DNA from: Geomobilibacter sp964431365
Lineage (GTDB): Bacteria > Desulfobacterota > Desulfuromonadia > Geobacterales > DSM-12255
Assembly: GCA_964431365.1 (NCBI GenBank)
Contig: CAYSJJ010000040.1
Coordinates: 1 to 37,273 of the forward strand
Length of the DNA: 37,273 bases
Direction: 5' to 3'
A program made the translations under genes and the position numbers. Position 1 is the stretch's first letter; the number at the start of each line of letters is the position of its first letter. Shown here piece by piece: positions 1-9,900 of the stretch. Under the pieces are notes generated by a model. It saw nothing but the letters and a program-made list of their open reading frames with translations. It had not been told where the DNA came from and did no database searches.

Positions 1-97
1 ATTCTGCACAGACCTTCTCAATTACCGCCTTTCTTGTCACTTCACTCAGATGATCCGTCAGATCCCTGTTGGCAGACAAGGTGTTCTCCGCGGACAT
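1..97 (-). CDS. Partial open frame at the left edge, unknown
   Basis: On the minus strand an ATG at 97-95 opens a frame that runs off the window after 32 residues, beginning MSAENTLSANRDLTDHLSEV. The same frame is open further upstream, into the end of the PsiE-like gene, so the true start is unclear and no strong ribosome binding site is visible. The composition (many Glu, Asp, Lys, Arg, Leu) looks like a soluble helical protein. I do not recognise the family. It begins where PsiE homology is lost, so it may belong to a different DNA segment joined here. Confidence 0.3.
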   Translation of the reverse strand, partial: MSAENTLSANRDLTDHLSEVTRKAVIEKVCAE

Positions 98-123
98 CAC
101 GAACGATTCCCGTACACCCTTTT

Positions 124-447
124 CTATGCTTTTACCTGGATGATATTCTGCTGCCGCTTGGTGACGACCAAAATGGAGTGCTTGAACTCCATGGCAATGA
201 GCAAGGTCATGATGCCGCCAAATACTGTCTGGAAGGTTTCGTGTTTCAGCGGATCGAAGGCACTGCTCACCAGCAGGCTGAGGACATCTTCACCCAGCTT
301 GTACAAGGCGACAACCACGATGAACGAAATGAGCAGCACCAGTATATTGGCGATCAGGTGCTCGAACAGGTGATAAGGCTTTGCTTTACTGAGCCCCTCA
401 CTTGCTCTGTGTAACAATGATTGCAGTCTGCTTCGTTCGGTCAGCAC
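124..447 (-). CDS. PsiE-family membrane protein, C-terminally truncated
   Basis: The product resembles phosphate-starvation-inducible PsiE proteins, small inner-membrane proteins of poorly known role. Two hydrophobic helices are visible (around LVLLISFIVVVALY and TVFGGIMTLLIAMEF), followed by the typical FKHSI and IIQVK segments. Family members normally continue after IIQVK with one or two more membrane helices (about VVLIALLALARKFIIL). Here a TAG at 126-124 ends the protein, and none of the three frames beyond it encodes that missing part. I chose the GTG at 447, preceded by GGGG seven bases upstream; a TTG at 501 would overlap cbpM by 35 bases. It is the last gene of the chaperone operon. 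It is probably a non-functional or altered remnant. Confidence 0.55.
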   Translation of the reverse strand: MLTERSRLQSLLHRASEGLSKAKPYHLFEHLIANILVLLISFIVVVALYKLGEDVLSLLVSSAFDPLKHETFQTVFGGIMTLLIAMEFKHSILVVTKRQQNIIQVKA

Positions 448-466
448 ATCCTGTCCCCACTTTTCC

Positions 467-769
467 TCAAAATCTCCGTTCCAGCTCGTCAATGCGATCA
501 AGCAGTTCCATCACCAGGGCCATTGCATCGAAGTTGAGGCCAAGATCCCGTTTCAGGCGCAGGGCCTTCCTGGCCCTGACTACGGCGCTCCGGTCGAATA
601 GAGGAGTTGTCCCTGCAGACAGCGGCTCGATGAGGCCGATGGAAAAGAGGCGTTTTGCCACCGAAAGGTGGCACTCGCACAGCCGGCTCAATTCATGGAT
701 GGTGATGCCCGGCACGGAGACCAGTTCATGCTTTCTGCTGCTGATTATTTCATACTGTTGAGCGGTCAT
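467..769 (-). CDS. cbpM: Chaperone modulator CbpM
   Basis: This 100-residue protein matches CbpM, the small MerR-like modulator that binds the J-domain of CbpA and limits its DnaK co-chaperone activity in the cytoplasm. The N-terminal half has a winged-helix-like pattern (ITIHELSRLCECHLSVAKRLFSIGLIEP), followed by a long helix (VRARKALRLKRDLGLNFDAMALVMELLDRIDELE), which is the usual CbpM layout and length. The ATG at 769 is chosen over a longer frame starting at 877 because GAGGG sits six bases upstream and the extra residues would overlap cbpA. It follows cbpA by 13 bases, the standard cbpA-cbpM pairing. Confidence 0.9.
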   Translation of the reverse strand: MTAQQYEIISSRKHELVSVPGITIHELSRLCECHLSVAKRLFSIGLIEPLSAGTTPLFDRSAVVRARKALRLKRDLGLNFDAMALVMELLDRIDELERRF

Positions 770-782
770 AACTGTCCCTCGG

Positions 783-1724
783 TCACACACGCGGATCGAA
801 TCGCGATTCTTTAGCCAACTCCTCGAAGAGATGCCGCTCCCTGGCCGAGAGATGTTTCGGCACCACAATACGCACATTCACCAGCAGGTCTCCGTTGCGG
901 CCCGAGGTAACCCGCATCCCCTTGCCCCGTACCCGCAAGGTCTGGCCACTCTGGGTACCGGCCGGAACGGTCAGGTTGATCTTGCCATCGATGGTCGGCA
1001 CCAGCACCTTGGCCCCCAGGGCCGCTTCCCAGGGGGTGATATCGACCGTCGTGGCCAGGTCATGGCCGTTCAGACTGAAGCGGCTGTCGGGCAAGATACT
1101 GACCCGCAGGAACAGGTCGCCAGCATCCGCGCCGCCACTGCCGCTTCCCCCTTGTCCGGCAAGCCGGATCAGGGAGCCGTCAGTCACGCCGGGAGGAATG
1201 GTTACTTCATAGCTGCGCCTGGTCCTGGTAGGTCTGCCGCTGCTATCGGCTTCGACCTTCTCCAGTTCGATGCTTTTCCTGGCGCCATGATAGGCATCGG
1301 CCAGCGTGATGTTGATGGTGGTCTCATGGTCACGGCCTCGCCGCCTCCTGGTGCCACCGCCCCGGAATTCGGTCTCTTCGCCAAAACTCCACCCGCCGCC
1401 GAACAGGTTCTGGAAGAAATCACTGAACTGGCCCGGATCGGCATTCGAGTAGTGGAAGCGAACATTATCGCCTCCCTGATACCCCTGGTTGGCAAACTGC
1501 CCATCCCAGCCGCTGCCGAACTGATCGTACTTGGCCCGTTTTTCCGGGTCGCCCAGCACCTCGTAGGCTTCGTTGATCTGTTTGAATTTCTCCTCGGCGG
1601 TGCTTTCCTTGTTGATGTCAGGATGGTACTTCCGGGCCAGTTTACGGTAGGCCCGCTGAATCTCTTCCTGAGTTGCCGTTTTCCCTACGCCGAGGGTGGC
1701 GTAATAATCCTGATACGTTGCCAT
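783..1724 (-). CDS. cbpA: DnaJ-class co-chaperone CbpA
   Basis: This is a class-II J-domain protein that delivers unfolded clients to DnaK and stimulates its ATPase. The N-terminal J domain (residues about 4-70) contains the essential HPD tripeptide in RKYHPDINK. A Gly/Phe-rich linker follows (residues about 85-130, with FSDFFQNLFGGG). The rest is the two-lobed DnaJ C-terminal client-binding domain, ending in VPKHLSARERHLFEELAKES. The zinc-finger domain of true DnaJ is absent. I chose the ATG at 1724 (MATYQDYYATLGV), which matches family N-termini; a GTG three codons earlier is also possible. The neighbouring cbpM and three hsp20 genes point to a stress-response operon. Confidence 0.95.
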   Translation of the reverse strand: MATYQDYYATLGVGKTATQEEIQRAYRKLARKYHPDINKESTAEEKFKQINEAYEVLGDPEKRAKYDQFGSGWDGQFANQGYQGGDNVRFHYSNADPGQFSDFFQNLFGGGWSFGEETEFRGGGTRRRRGRDHETTINITLADAYHGARKSIELEKVEADSSGRPTRTRRSYEVTIPPGVTDGSLIRLAGQGGSGSGGADAGDLFLRVSILPDSRFSLNGHDLATTVDITPWEAALGAKVLVPTIDGKINLTVPAGTQSGQTLRVRGKGMRVTSGRNGDLLVNVRIVVPKHLSARERHLFEELAKESRFDPRV

Positions 1725-1748
1725 GATCTTCACTCTCGACAGAAACTG

Positions 1749-1910
1749 TTATTCTTTGTTGTCGTCTTCCGGCCACCTGCGCATACAGTAGATACACTGT
1801 TCAACTTCATGCGGAATCGTGTCCCGCAGGATTTCCTTCTGAAACTGGACGCCACAGCGCTTCGGAACGGGATAGCGATGCAGCTTGTTGTCTTTGATGA
1901 AGTAATGCAT
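1749..1910 (-). CDS. Small CxxC protein, function unknown
   Basis: This 53-residue protein starts at an ATG with AAAGGAG six bases upstream; a longer frame from 1970 lacks such a site. It contains a CIYC pair near the C-terminus (VEQCIYCMRRWPED) and a single upstream Cys in KRCGVQF, which could form a small metal-binding knuckle. I do not recognise a named family. It sits between an hsp20 gene and cbpA in the same orientation, so it is probably co-expressed under stress. Confidence 0.65.
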   Translation of the reverse strand: MHYFIKDNKLHRYPVPKRCGVQFQKEILRDTIPHEVEQCIYCMRRWPEDDNKE

Positions 1911-1996
1911 GCCATGCTCCTTTCTGATTTTGTGGCAACTATGCCCCAGAACCGGCGAGGGCCGCATCAAGCGGCCCTCAATAGATTCCTACTGGT

Positions 1997-2479
1997 TCAG
2001 GATACCGGCACCCGATAGCGGGCCTGCCGTCCTTTGTCCGGCTTGGGTAGCCGGATGGTCAGGACCCCGTGTTTGAGGTCCGCCGCAATCGTCTGCTCAT
2101 CTATTTCGTACGGCAACTGGATACTACGGGAAAAACTGCCGTACCTGCATTCTGAAATTAGGCACCCATCACCTCCTTTCCGTTCGCGTACGACGTTCTT
2201 TTCACCTTTTATCGTTAACCGCCTGCCGACAAGCTCAACCGAGAAATCGTCTTTTTTAAGTCCCGGTACTTCTGCCCTGATGATCAGTTCATCAGCTGTT
2301 TCGTGCATGTCGAGCGACGGACCACCAAACTGCATGAAGGCTGGTAGGGTATCGGCTGTGATCCGTTCCGGTGTTTGAACATCTTTTTTCGACGGATTCA
2401 GCTTGTTCAGGATATGGCCGACTTTGTCATGAACCCGCTCCAGCGCCTCGCTCCACTTTTCGGGCAACAGGTTTGGCAT
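1997..2479 (-). CDS. Hsp20/alpha-crystallin family small heat-shock protein (copy 1)
   Basis: This 160-residue small heat-shock protein has an N-terminal helical arm (LPEKWSEALERVHDKVGHIL) and an alpha-crystallin domain from about residue 55. The domain shows the typical strands ADELIIRAEVPGLKKDDFSV, RRLTIKGEK and the signature HGVLTIRLPKP near the end. Such proteins hold denatured clients in a refoldable state without using ATP. The ATG at 2479 is preceded by AGGAGG eight bases upstream. The GTG at 2488 overlaps that site and is unlikely. It is the third of three tandem hsp20 genes and the most diverged, with a longer N-terminal arm than the other two. Confidence 0.93.
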   Translation of the reverse strand: MPNLLPEKWSEALERVHDKVGHILNKLNPSKKDVQTPERITADTLPAFMQFGGPSLDMHETADELIIRAEVPGLKKDDFSVELVGRRLTIKGEKNVVRERKGGDGCLISECRYGSFSRSIQLPYEIDEQTIAADLKHGVLTIRLPKPDKGRQARYRVPVS

Positions 2480-2508
2480 GTTGATCACCTCCTACGCAGA
2501 CTCCTTTC

Positions 2509-2907
2509 TCAGCTGACCTGTACAGCAATCCGTTTCGGTTTGGCGGCTTCAGCCTTCGGTATCCGCAGGGTCAGGATGCCGTTAACATAGTCGGCATGGG
2601 CTTTTTCGTGGTCGAGGCTCTCGGGAATCGTAAACTGTCTGTAGTAGCTGGCCAATTCAAATTCCCGGTAGGCCGAGGTTCCAGGTACGGTGTGCCGGGC
2701 CGGAGCGCTGATAGTCAGGATGCCTTTTTCAACATTGACGTCCAGCGACTCCTTGGAGGCGCCAGGAATGTCAGCGGTCAGTACCAGACCTTCTTCATCC
2801 TCAAGGATGTTCACTGCCGGACGGATATATTTTTCATTGGAACGTGTCTCTTCGCGGGCCTGTACATTCCGTTCATCGTTTCTTTCAGTTAAGCTGTTGG
2901 CAGTCAT
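2509..2907 (-). CDS. Hsp20/alpha-crystallin family small heat-shock protein (copy 2)
   Basis: This 132-residue protein is the second gene of the operon. After a charged, probably disordered N-terminus (MTANSLTERNDERN...), the alpha-crystallin domain begins at IRPAVNILEDEEGLVLTAD, with PGASKESLDVNVE, ISAPAR, a YRQFTIPESLD strand and the conserved VNGILTLRIPKAE near the C-terminus. AAAGGAGG lies a few bases upstream of the ATG at 2907. It is a predicted cytoplasmic ATP-independent holdase, and may form mixed oligomers with its two neighbours, though the sequence does not show that. Confidence 0.93.
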   Translation of the reverse strand: MTANSLTERNDERNVQAREETRSNEKYIRPAVNILEDEEGLVLTADIPGASKESLDVNVEKGILTISAPARHTVPGTSAYREFELASYYRQFTIPESLDHEKAHADYVNGILTLRIPKAEAAKPKRIAVQVS

Positions 2908-2944
2908 GATTGATTACCTCCTTTCCGTAACATGTTGTTCGGTA

Positions 2945-3394
2945 TCACGAAAGTTTGATGTCGATTTTCTTCGGTTTGGCATGTTCGGCCTTGGCCAGAG
3001 TGATCTGCATTATGCCGTCCTTGCACCTGGCCGTGATCTTTTCAGGGTCGATGTCGACCGGCAGTTCGAGGGTACGGGAGAACTTGCCGGAGCCAAGTTC
3101 GGAACGGTGTACGATCTGCCCTTCCTTCTCGACGAACGGTTTGCGTTCACCGCTGATTGTGACCGTATTCCGCAGCACGGTCAGATCGACATCCTTCGGA
3201 TCAACGCCGGGAACCAGAGCCTCGATGTAGACATGACCTTCATCCTCGCTGAAGTTGACCAGCGGGAAACGACGTGTTGTTACCGGCGAAAGGAATGTCG
3301 GTCCAAACGGCCGGTTGTACCCAGCGCCGCGGAAAGCTTCGTCGATTTCCCTTCTCAGATTGTCTAGTTCTTTGAATACATCCCAGGTTGCCAT
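2945..3394 (-). CDS. Hsp20/alpha-crystallin family small heat-shock protein (copy 3, operon-proximal)
   Basis: This 149-residue protein is the first gene after the operon promoter. It starts with the common Hsp20 N-terminus MATWDVFKELDNLRREIDEAF and continues with an alpha-crystallin domain (VYIEALVPGVDPKDVDLTV, VTISGERKP, GKFSRTLELPVDIDPEKI) and the closing GIMQITLAKAEHAKPKKIDI. AAAGGAGG precedes the ATG. It is a predicted cytoplasmic holdase chaperone. The three tandem copies differ clearly from one another, so this is an old duplication or assembly of paralogues rather than a recent tandem copy. Confidence 0.94.
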   Translation of the reverse strand: MATWDVFKELDNLRREIDEAFRGAGYNRPFGPTFLSPVTTRRFPLVNFSEDEGHVYIEALVPGVDPKDVDLTVLRNTVTISGERKPFVEKEGQIVHRSELGSGKFSRTLELPVDIDPEKITARCKDGIMQITLAKAEHAKPKKIDIKLS

Positions 3395-3432
3395 GTGGAT
3401 TACCTCCTTTCGATGTGTGACTTTCTGATCGA

Positions 3433-3461
3433 AAAATAAGTACGCACTTTTTGCATGTCAA
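3433..3461 (-). promoter_or_regulatory. Sigma-70-like promoter of the hsp20-cbpA operon
   Basis: Reading the minus strand, a perfect -35 box TTGACA (3461-3456) is followed after exactly 17 bases by TATTTT (3438-3433), matching four of six -10 bases. It lies about 40 bases upstream of the first hsp20 start. No inverted CIRCE repeat is seen, and I cannot rule out recognition by a heat-shock sigma factor. Confidence 0.6.
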
Positions 3462-3806
3462 GAGGGGGTAAAATTTTCAGCCTTTTTCAACACACTGATA
3501 TCATTGACGTATGGGCATCTACTCCTGAATCCAGTACAGTATTTGACGCGTCGAACTTCGATGCTGACTGATTCGGCATAATGGACTCACCTGATGACAA
3601 AAATTCAATTTCGGAATCGAACCCGCTCCCGTTATCCGCCAACAAACCGGAATTTTTTCCTGTACTAAAAAGGGGGATAGATTAGATTGGGCCCAAGAAC
3701 ATAAAAGTACGCGGCAGGTACACCAGCAAATCGGCGGTCATGGGTTCGAAGGTTGTTTTCTAGAAATTGTGCTTATGTTTCAGCGAGTTATAATTACACG
3801 AGCAAC
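3462..3806. other. Intergenic stretch without a supported gene
   Basis: This stretch separates the minus-strand chaperone operon from the 3' end of the fibronectin-III gene. It is less GC-rich than its surroundings. I see no credible coding frame with a ribosome binding site. The tRNA-like fragment and terminator just to its right are listed separately. Confidence 0.5.
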
Positions 3807-3831
3807 GGTGCAAGTCCGTCTCTGGGCACCA
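3807..3831 (+). repeat. Degenerate tRNA 3'-end-like fragment (left copy)
   Basis: The bases up to CTGGGCACCA (ending at 3831) resemble the T-arm and acceptor end of a tRNA including CCA. The T-stem is imperfect and no matching 5' half is found at the right distance. Upstream, CGAGTTATAATTA resembles the corresponding stretch before the right-hand copy at 28514. GGGCACCA, an AAAATC spacer and an AGGCCTC hairpin are shared by both sites. It is probably a remnant, not a working tRNA. Confidence 0.4.
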
Positions 3832-3838
3832 TAAAATC

Positions 3839-3876
3839 AAGGCCTCGCGATACCATCGCGAGGCCTTTTTCTTTTT
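3839..3876. terminator. Strong rho-independent terminator
   Basis: A perfect 13-base-pair inverted repeat (AAGGCCTCGCGAT at 3839-3851, its complement at 3855-3867, loop ACC) is followed on the plus strand by TTTTTCTTTTT. On the minus strand it is followed by TTGATTTTAT, so it can also end transcription of the fibronectin-III gene that stops at 3920. Confidence 0.85.
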
Positions 3877-3919
3877 CCTCACCCCTCCTCGTTCTCCCAG
3901 AAAAGTATAGAGAGCCCTC

Positions 3920-6900
3920 TTACGGACAGGTGCCGCCTCCTACGCTGTAAGCGGGGGTGGTCGCGCCCTTTGTGTTGCTGAAGGCCGACGTGTCAGCCCC
4001 CTTGTATGCCCTGATCTTGTAGACGTAGCTCTTCTGAGGCTCTATGGCCGTCGTATCCAGGTAGGTCGTGACGTTCGGGACGGTGTCGACCGGCACCCAC
4101 TCGCCATTCCAGGCCTGGCGCCAGATCTGGAAACCATCCGGGTTATCGCACGGCAGCGGTGAGCAGACCGCAGGGTTATGCGTCCAGTCGAGTCTGACCT
4201 TTTGTGAACCCGTGGCCGTGACTTCCGTCAGGGTCGGGCCGTTGACCGCCGGAGTCTTGCCGCAGACCGTCGTGCTGGCGGCCGAGTCCCCACCGGTGGC
4301 ATTCCACGCCTTGAACTGGTAACAGTACTGGGTGTTCTCCACGAGACCGGTATCGGAATATGAGCGATACGCCGGCACCAGCGACGGGCAGCCGATGGTC
4401 GGCAGTGTCGAGGTCCCGCAATAGAGAGTCGAGTACGGAATGGCCAGCTCAGTCACCTGGCTGAAAGGCCCGGCCGGACCGATGGAGCGGAGCACTTTGT
4501 AGCTGGATCCACCGAGGACAAGTTGCCAGGAGAGGTCGATGCCAGCCTCGGAGACCACGACGAGGCTCACAACCGGTGCCGAAGATGTGGTGGTGGCGCT
4601 CTGGACGTTGCTGGGGACGGAGTACCCGCCGACGCTGTTCTTGGTGGAAACCCGGTAGTAATAGAGGGTGCCCGCAGTCAGGCCGGTCTTGGTGTAGCTG
4701 GTCGACCCCTGGACCGGTGTGGCGATCTGGGTCCAGGTGCTGTTGTCGGGGCTGCTCTCCACCTTGTAGCCGGCATTTCCCCCCACGTCGTTCCACGTGA
4801 GGGTGATCTGGCTGGTGGTTATTGCCGAGAGGGGGGCGAGCACCGGCGAGGTCACCGCCAGCGTGGTGGCGCTCTGGACGTTGCTGGCCGGCGAGGAGTA
4901 GGCGCCCGCGCTGTTCTTCGTGTAGATACGATAGTAGTAGATCTGGTTGGGCGACAGGTTTGAGTCGGTAAAGGTCACGACGTTGACTGCCGGCAGGTTG
5001 GCCTGGACCCAGCTGACGTTGTCGGTGCTCCGCTCGATCCGGTAGCCGGTGTTGCCGGCCACGTTGTCCCAGGAGAGGGTGATCTGCGACTGGGTGACGT
5101 TGCCGAGGGGGCTCAGAGTCGGTGCCGGCAGCAGGGTCGTCGCCGTCAGGGCCGTTGTCCAGGGGGACGAACCGCCGGCATTGGCCGCATTCACCCGCAG
5201 ACAGTACACCGTCCCCTGATTCAGACCGGTGGCATTGTAAGAGGCGGTGTTAACCGCCACCGCAACCGCGTCGATGCCGGTCCAATCCTCGGTGGTGCAG
5301 TCGCTGCCGGTCCGCTGCTTCACCTGCACATTGTACGACGACTCGCCATAGCCGTTGTTCCAGTTGAGATTGATCTGGGACGCGGAGACAACGGTCGTGT
5401 ACGGGTTTACCGGAGTGGGGGGGATCGTCGTCGTCATCAGCTCGTTGCTGTAGGGCGAAAAGCTGCCGTCCTCCAGCTTGTAGCGGATCTTGTACTTGTA
5501 GGTATAACCGGCGGTCAGGCCGGTGCTGACGGCATAGGAGGTGGTCCCTGCCGCCAGCGGCGTGGAGGTGAGGTTGACATAGGGGTTCCACGAACCGGTC
5601 GAGGTGCTTGCCGGCGGGCTGTACTGAGTCGTGGCCACGCTCTGCCAGACCTCGAAGCCGGTCGCCCCCGCGATATCGCTCCAACCGAGGGTCACCGCGG
5701 TCTGGCTGTTCACGGTAACGCTGTTGAGGGTCGGCGGCCCGTACAGCGTGACGCACGCCTGGTTGCTCTCGGTAGAGGAGAAGGCGTTGTATGGCTGCAC
5801 CGTGAAGCAGTAGGGGACGTTCTGTGACAGGCCGGCAACGGTGTAGGTGGTGCTGTTCTGCCCCAGCGGCAGGCCACTGCCGGTCAGCGTAACGCCGTCT
5901 TTGACCACGCGGATGTTGGTCTCGCCGATGATGTCGCCCCAGGTGAGGGTCGCTGAACTTCCGGTGGCGGCGGTGGCGGTCAGATTGGTCGGCCCGGCGA
6001 GGTTGGCGGTGGCGGTGGCCAGGGGGGTCGGGTCGGAGTTGGCATTGCTGAGGTTCGCCGTCACCCGAAAACGGTAGGTCCGTCCCGCTGTCAGGCTGCC
6101 GACGGTGGTCCCGGTGCTGTTGGCAGCCAGGCTCACCGGCGTCCAGCTTCCCCAATAGTAGTCGGTAGCGACGACGCTGCCGCAGCTGACCGGATCGGCG
6201 TAGTAGGTGCACTGGCTATATTCCAGGGTGTAACCTGCCTCGTTGTTGTTGGGGTCGTTCCAGGCAATGGCGACCTGGGTGGTGGAGCTCCCCACGGCCG
6301 AGCTGATGGTGGGGGTCTTCAGCTTGCTGGTGGCGGACTGGACCAGGCTCGGGATCGACTCCCCTGCGGCGGTGACAGCCTTCAACCGGTAATAGTGGAG
6401 TACCCCCGAGGCGACGCTGGTGTCGGAGTAGCCGGTCGCCGCCGCTGTCGGAGAGGCGATCAGCGACCAAGCACTGTTGTCCAGGCTGCGCTCCACCTTG
6501 TAGCCGGTGGCACCGCTCACCGTGGGCCAGGTGAGGTCGATCTTGCCCGACGTGACCCCTCCCGGCGTGTTCAGCACCGGCGCCACCAGGACGCTGCTGG
6601 TCTGTGAGGAGCCGGCGCTGTTGAGGCTGCTGACCCGGTACGCATAGACGGTCCCGGCGGTCAGGCCGGTGTCGTGGTAGATGGTGGTGTTGGCGGCCAG
6701 GGTGCCGCCGATCTGGCTCCAGTCCCCGCCGCCGGCCTGCCGTTCCAGCTTGTAGCCGGTGTTACCGCTGACGTTCGCCCAGCTGATGTCGATGGCGGTG
6801 GGCGACAGGATGGCGAGCGGGTTCGGGATCGGGGCCGGCAGGGTGGTCGTGGCACAGCTGATGATCTTGCGGGAGAAGAGGGTGCCGTTGAAGGCCGAGA

Positions 6901-9900
6901 TCCGGTAGCAGTACGAGGTGTTGCCGTTGAGACCGGTGTCCTGGAAAGAGGTGCTCCCCGCAGTGGCGGTCTTGATGGCGGTCCAGACGCTGGAGTCGCT
7001 GACCGGCCCGAGGGTCCGTTCGAGAAGGAAGCTGGTGCCGGGGGTGTTGTCCCCCCAGTTCAGGTTGATCCTGCTGAAGTCTCCCTGAGCAATGGTCGTG
7101 AACGGGGCCGGTACGAGGATATAGCTGTTGGTCTGCTTGAGGACGACATAGTCGGCATTGCCGGAGGCATTGGTGCTGTAGCCGGCGATGAACGCCTCCC
7201 CCTGGTAGTTGACCGCGATCCCGCTGGCCTCGTCATTGCCGTTGGCCGCCCCGTTGTAGGTCATCGCCCCCAGTCGGGTACCGTCGGCGCCGTAAACGAG
7301 GGAGAGGATGTCCATGGTGAGGCCGTTGGAGGTGTTGCCCGCGAGGTAGATGTATCCGGACGAATCGATGGTCAGTCCCGTGGCGTAATCGTCGTTGTCA
7401 TGCCGCTGCAGGGTGGTCTGCCAGACGGTATTCCCGCCGGCGGTGTAGCGGATCAGGGTGAAGTCGTGGTCACCGGGGCCGGTCAGGACCGTGCCGGCCA
7501 CGACGATGGCGCCGTCGATCGGGTCGATCTTCACGCCGATACCCTCGTCGTCGCCGTTCCCATGCCCGAAGACGGCCCGCTCCCACAGGCGCTGCGTCGA
7601 GCCGCTGCTGCCGCTGTATTTGATGGTGTAGATGTCCCGGTCCCCGGCGGCAGTGGTCGCCGAGCCGGTGACGTAGGCATCGCCGTTTTTGTCCACCGCG
7701 ATGCTGTTCCCCATGTTCTTGCCGTCAGGGGTCACGCTGTAGAGGTCGGACCAGACCAGCGCCCCGGTTGCCCCGTTGTACTTGGCGGTGAAGAAGTTGT
7801 AGACGCCGGCACCGGGACCCTTTTCGCTGACGCCGGTGACGTAGACGCTGCCGTCAGGCGCGACGGCCACGGCGCTGGGGATGTCGTCGCCGCCGGCCCC
7901 GTCGAAGGGGGGGGCGGCCCAGGCCTTGGTCCCGTCGGCATAATACTTGACCACGTAGATGTCGTCGTTGTTGGCCGCGTTCTTGCCGTAGCCGATGACG
8001 ACGATGTTGTTGGCCGCATCCGCCGTGGTGGCGATGGCCGTGGCCCGGTCGTCGATGGCGCCGGGGCCGTTGTGCTGGGCACCCCACGTCTTGGGAGGGC
8101 CGCTGGCCGGGTATTTGATGGTGTAGATCGAGTTGATGTTCCGTGCCGCAGGGGGGTAGAAGAGCTGCGAGTAGCCGGAGACGATGGCGTTGTTGTTGCT
8201 GTCCACTGCCACGCATTTGGCCACGTCCATCTCGCTGTCCACGTCGTCGTACAGGTCGCTCCAGATCAGGCTCCGGTCGGCGCGGTTCAGCTTGACCGTG
8301 TAGTAGTCGAAGCCGCCGACGGTCCGCTGGCTGTAGCCGGTCACCACCGGGTTGTTGTCAGGCCCGACCGCAATGCCGTTGGCATAGTCGTCCATGTTGT
8401 CCGGGTTGTTGTACAGGTAGCTCCAGGCCGGGGGCTGGGCGTTCACGAAGAGCGTGAGCGCATGCGCCTCGTTGGAGAAGTGCGAGTTGCCGTTGGCCGC
8501 GTTGTAGCTCCGGACCCGGTAGTAGTAATAGGTGTTGGCCGTCAGCCCGCCGGCCGGGTCGGTGTAGCTGGTCGTGTTCGGCCCCAGGGAGGCGACCTGT
8601 GCGTAGTTCCCCCCCTCACCGGTCTTCCGCTCGACCAGGAAGCCCTCCTCGTTGTTCGAGTTGTCCAGCCAGGTGAGCGCGATGCTGGTGTCGCTCTGGG
8701 TCTCCGCCGTCAGGCTGGTCGGGGCGTTCAGGAGGCCCGGATCGTACTTGACCACATAGTAGTCCAGGTTGGCGGCCCCCGAGTCGGACCACCCCGCCAC
8801 CAGCACCTCGCCGGTCGGCGACAGGCCGATACCCACCGGCCGGTCGTTCATGTTGGCCGTGGCGTTGAAGCTTCGCTGCCACAACTGGGTGCCGTTGTCC
8901 CGCTTGTACTTGATGGTCTGGAAATCGTAGGTACCGTCCATCACGGTGTAGCCGGTGACGAACAGGTCGCCTGCCTCGTCGACGACGATCGGCGCGGCAA
9001 CGTCCGTGTTGCCGCCACCCGATTCATAGCTCTGCTGCCAGACAAGCGCACCGCTGCTGCCGGCGTAGCGGGCGGTGTAGAAGTTCTCGCTGCCGGTCAG
9101 GGTCCAGGTGTAGCCGGTGATGTAGACGTCGCCGGCCGCGTCGACGTAGAGGCCGTTCCCCTCGTCGTCATACCCGCCGTCAAAGGTCTTTTCCCAGATG
9201 AGCGCGCCGGTGGCGCCGTTGTACCTGGCGGTGTAGATATCCTTGTTCACCGTGGTGGCGCTATAGCCGGTGACGACGACGTTCCCGCCGGCGTCCATCC
9301 GGACCTTCTTCCCCAGGCCGCCGCCCGCGGAGGCATGCCGCGCCTCCCACAGCTTGGCACCGCTGTAGTCGTACTTCAGCGTGAGGAAGTCGAAGCCGGT
9401 GCCGTTCCACGATTGGCCTGCCACCGCGACCCCGTCGCTGCCGGCGGCTATGGAGAGTGCCTGGTCGGCGCCGCCCGCTGCACCGTTATAGGCAACCTGC
9501 CAGAAAGGGTTCCCGCTCTGATCGGGCCCGGCCGGGCTGTACTTCAGGATGATGATGTCATCGTTACCGGCCGAGTTCTGGCTGGTGCCGGTCACGTAGA
9601 TGTTGTCCAGGCTGTCGACGCTGACGGCGGTGGCGATATCGTGGCCGTTGGCGCTGCCGTTATAGGTGTGCTGCCAGAGCACCGCCCCGGTGGCGCCGTC
9701 GTACTTGATGGTGTGGATGTCCTTGTTAAGGCCGTTCCAGACGAAGCCGGTGACGATGACGTCGTTGTTGGCATCGGCCGCCACGGCGGTGGCCTGGTCG
9801 GAGCCGCCGGCCTTGTCATAGGCCGCCCGCCAGGCAACCCCGCTCCCGTCTCCCTTGAACTTGACGGTGTAGTAGTTGTCGTTGGTGTCGCCCGTCGTAT

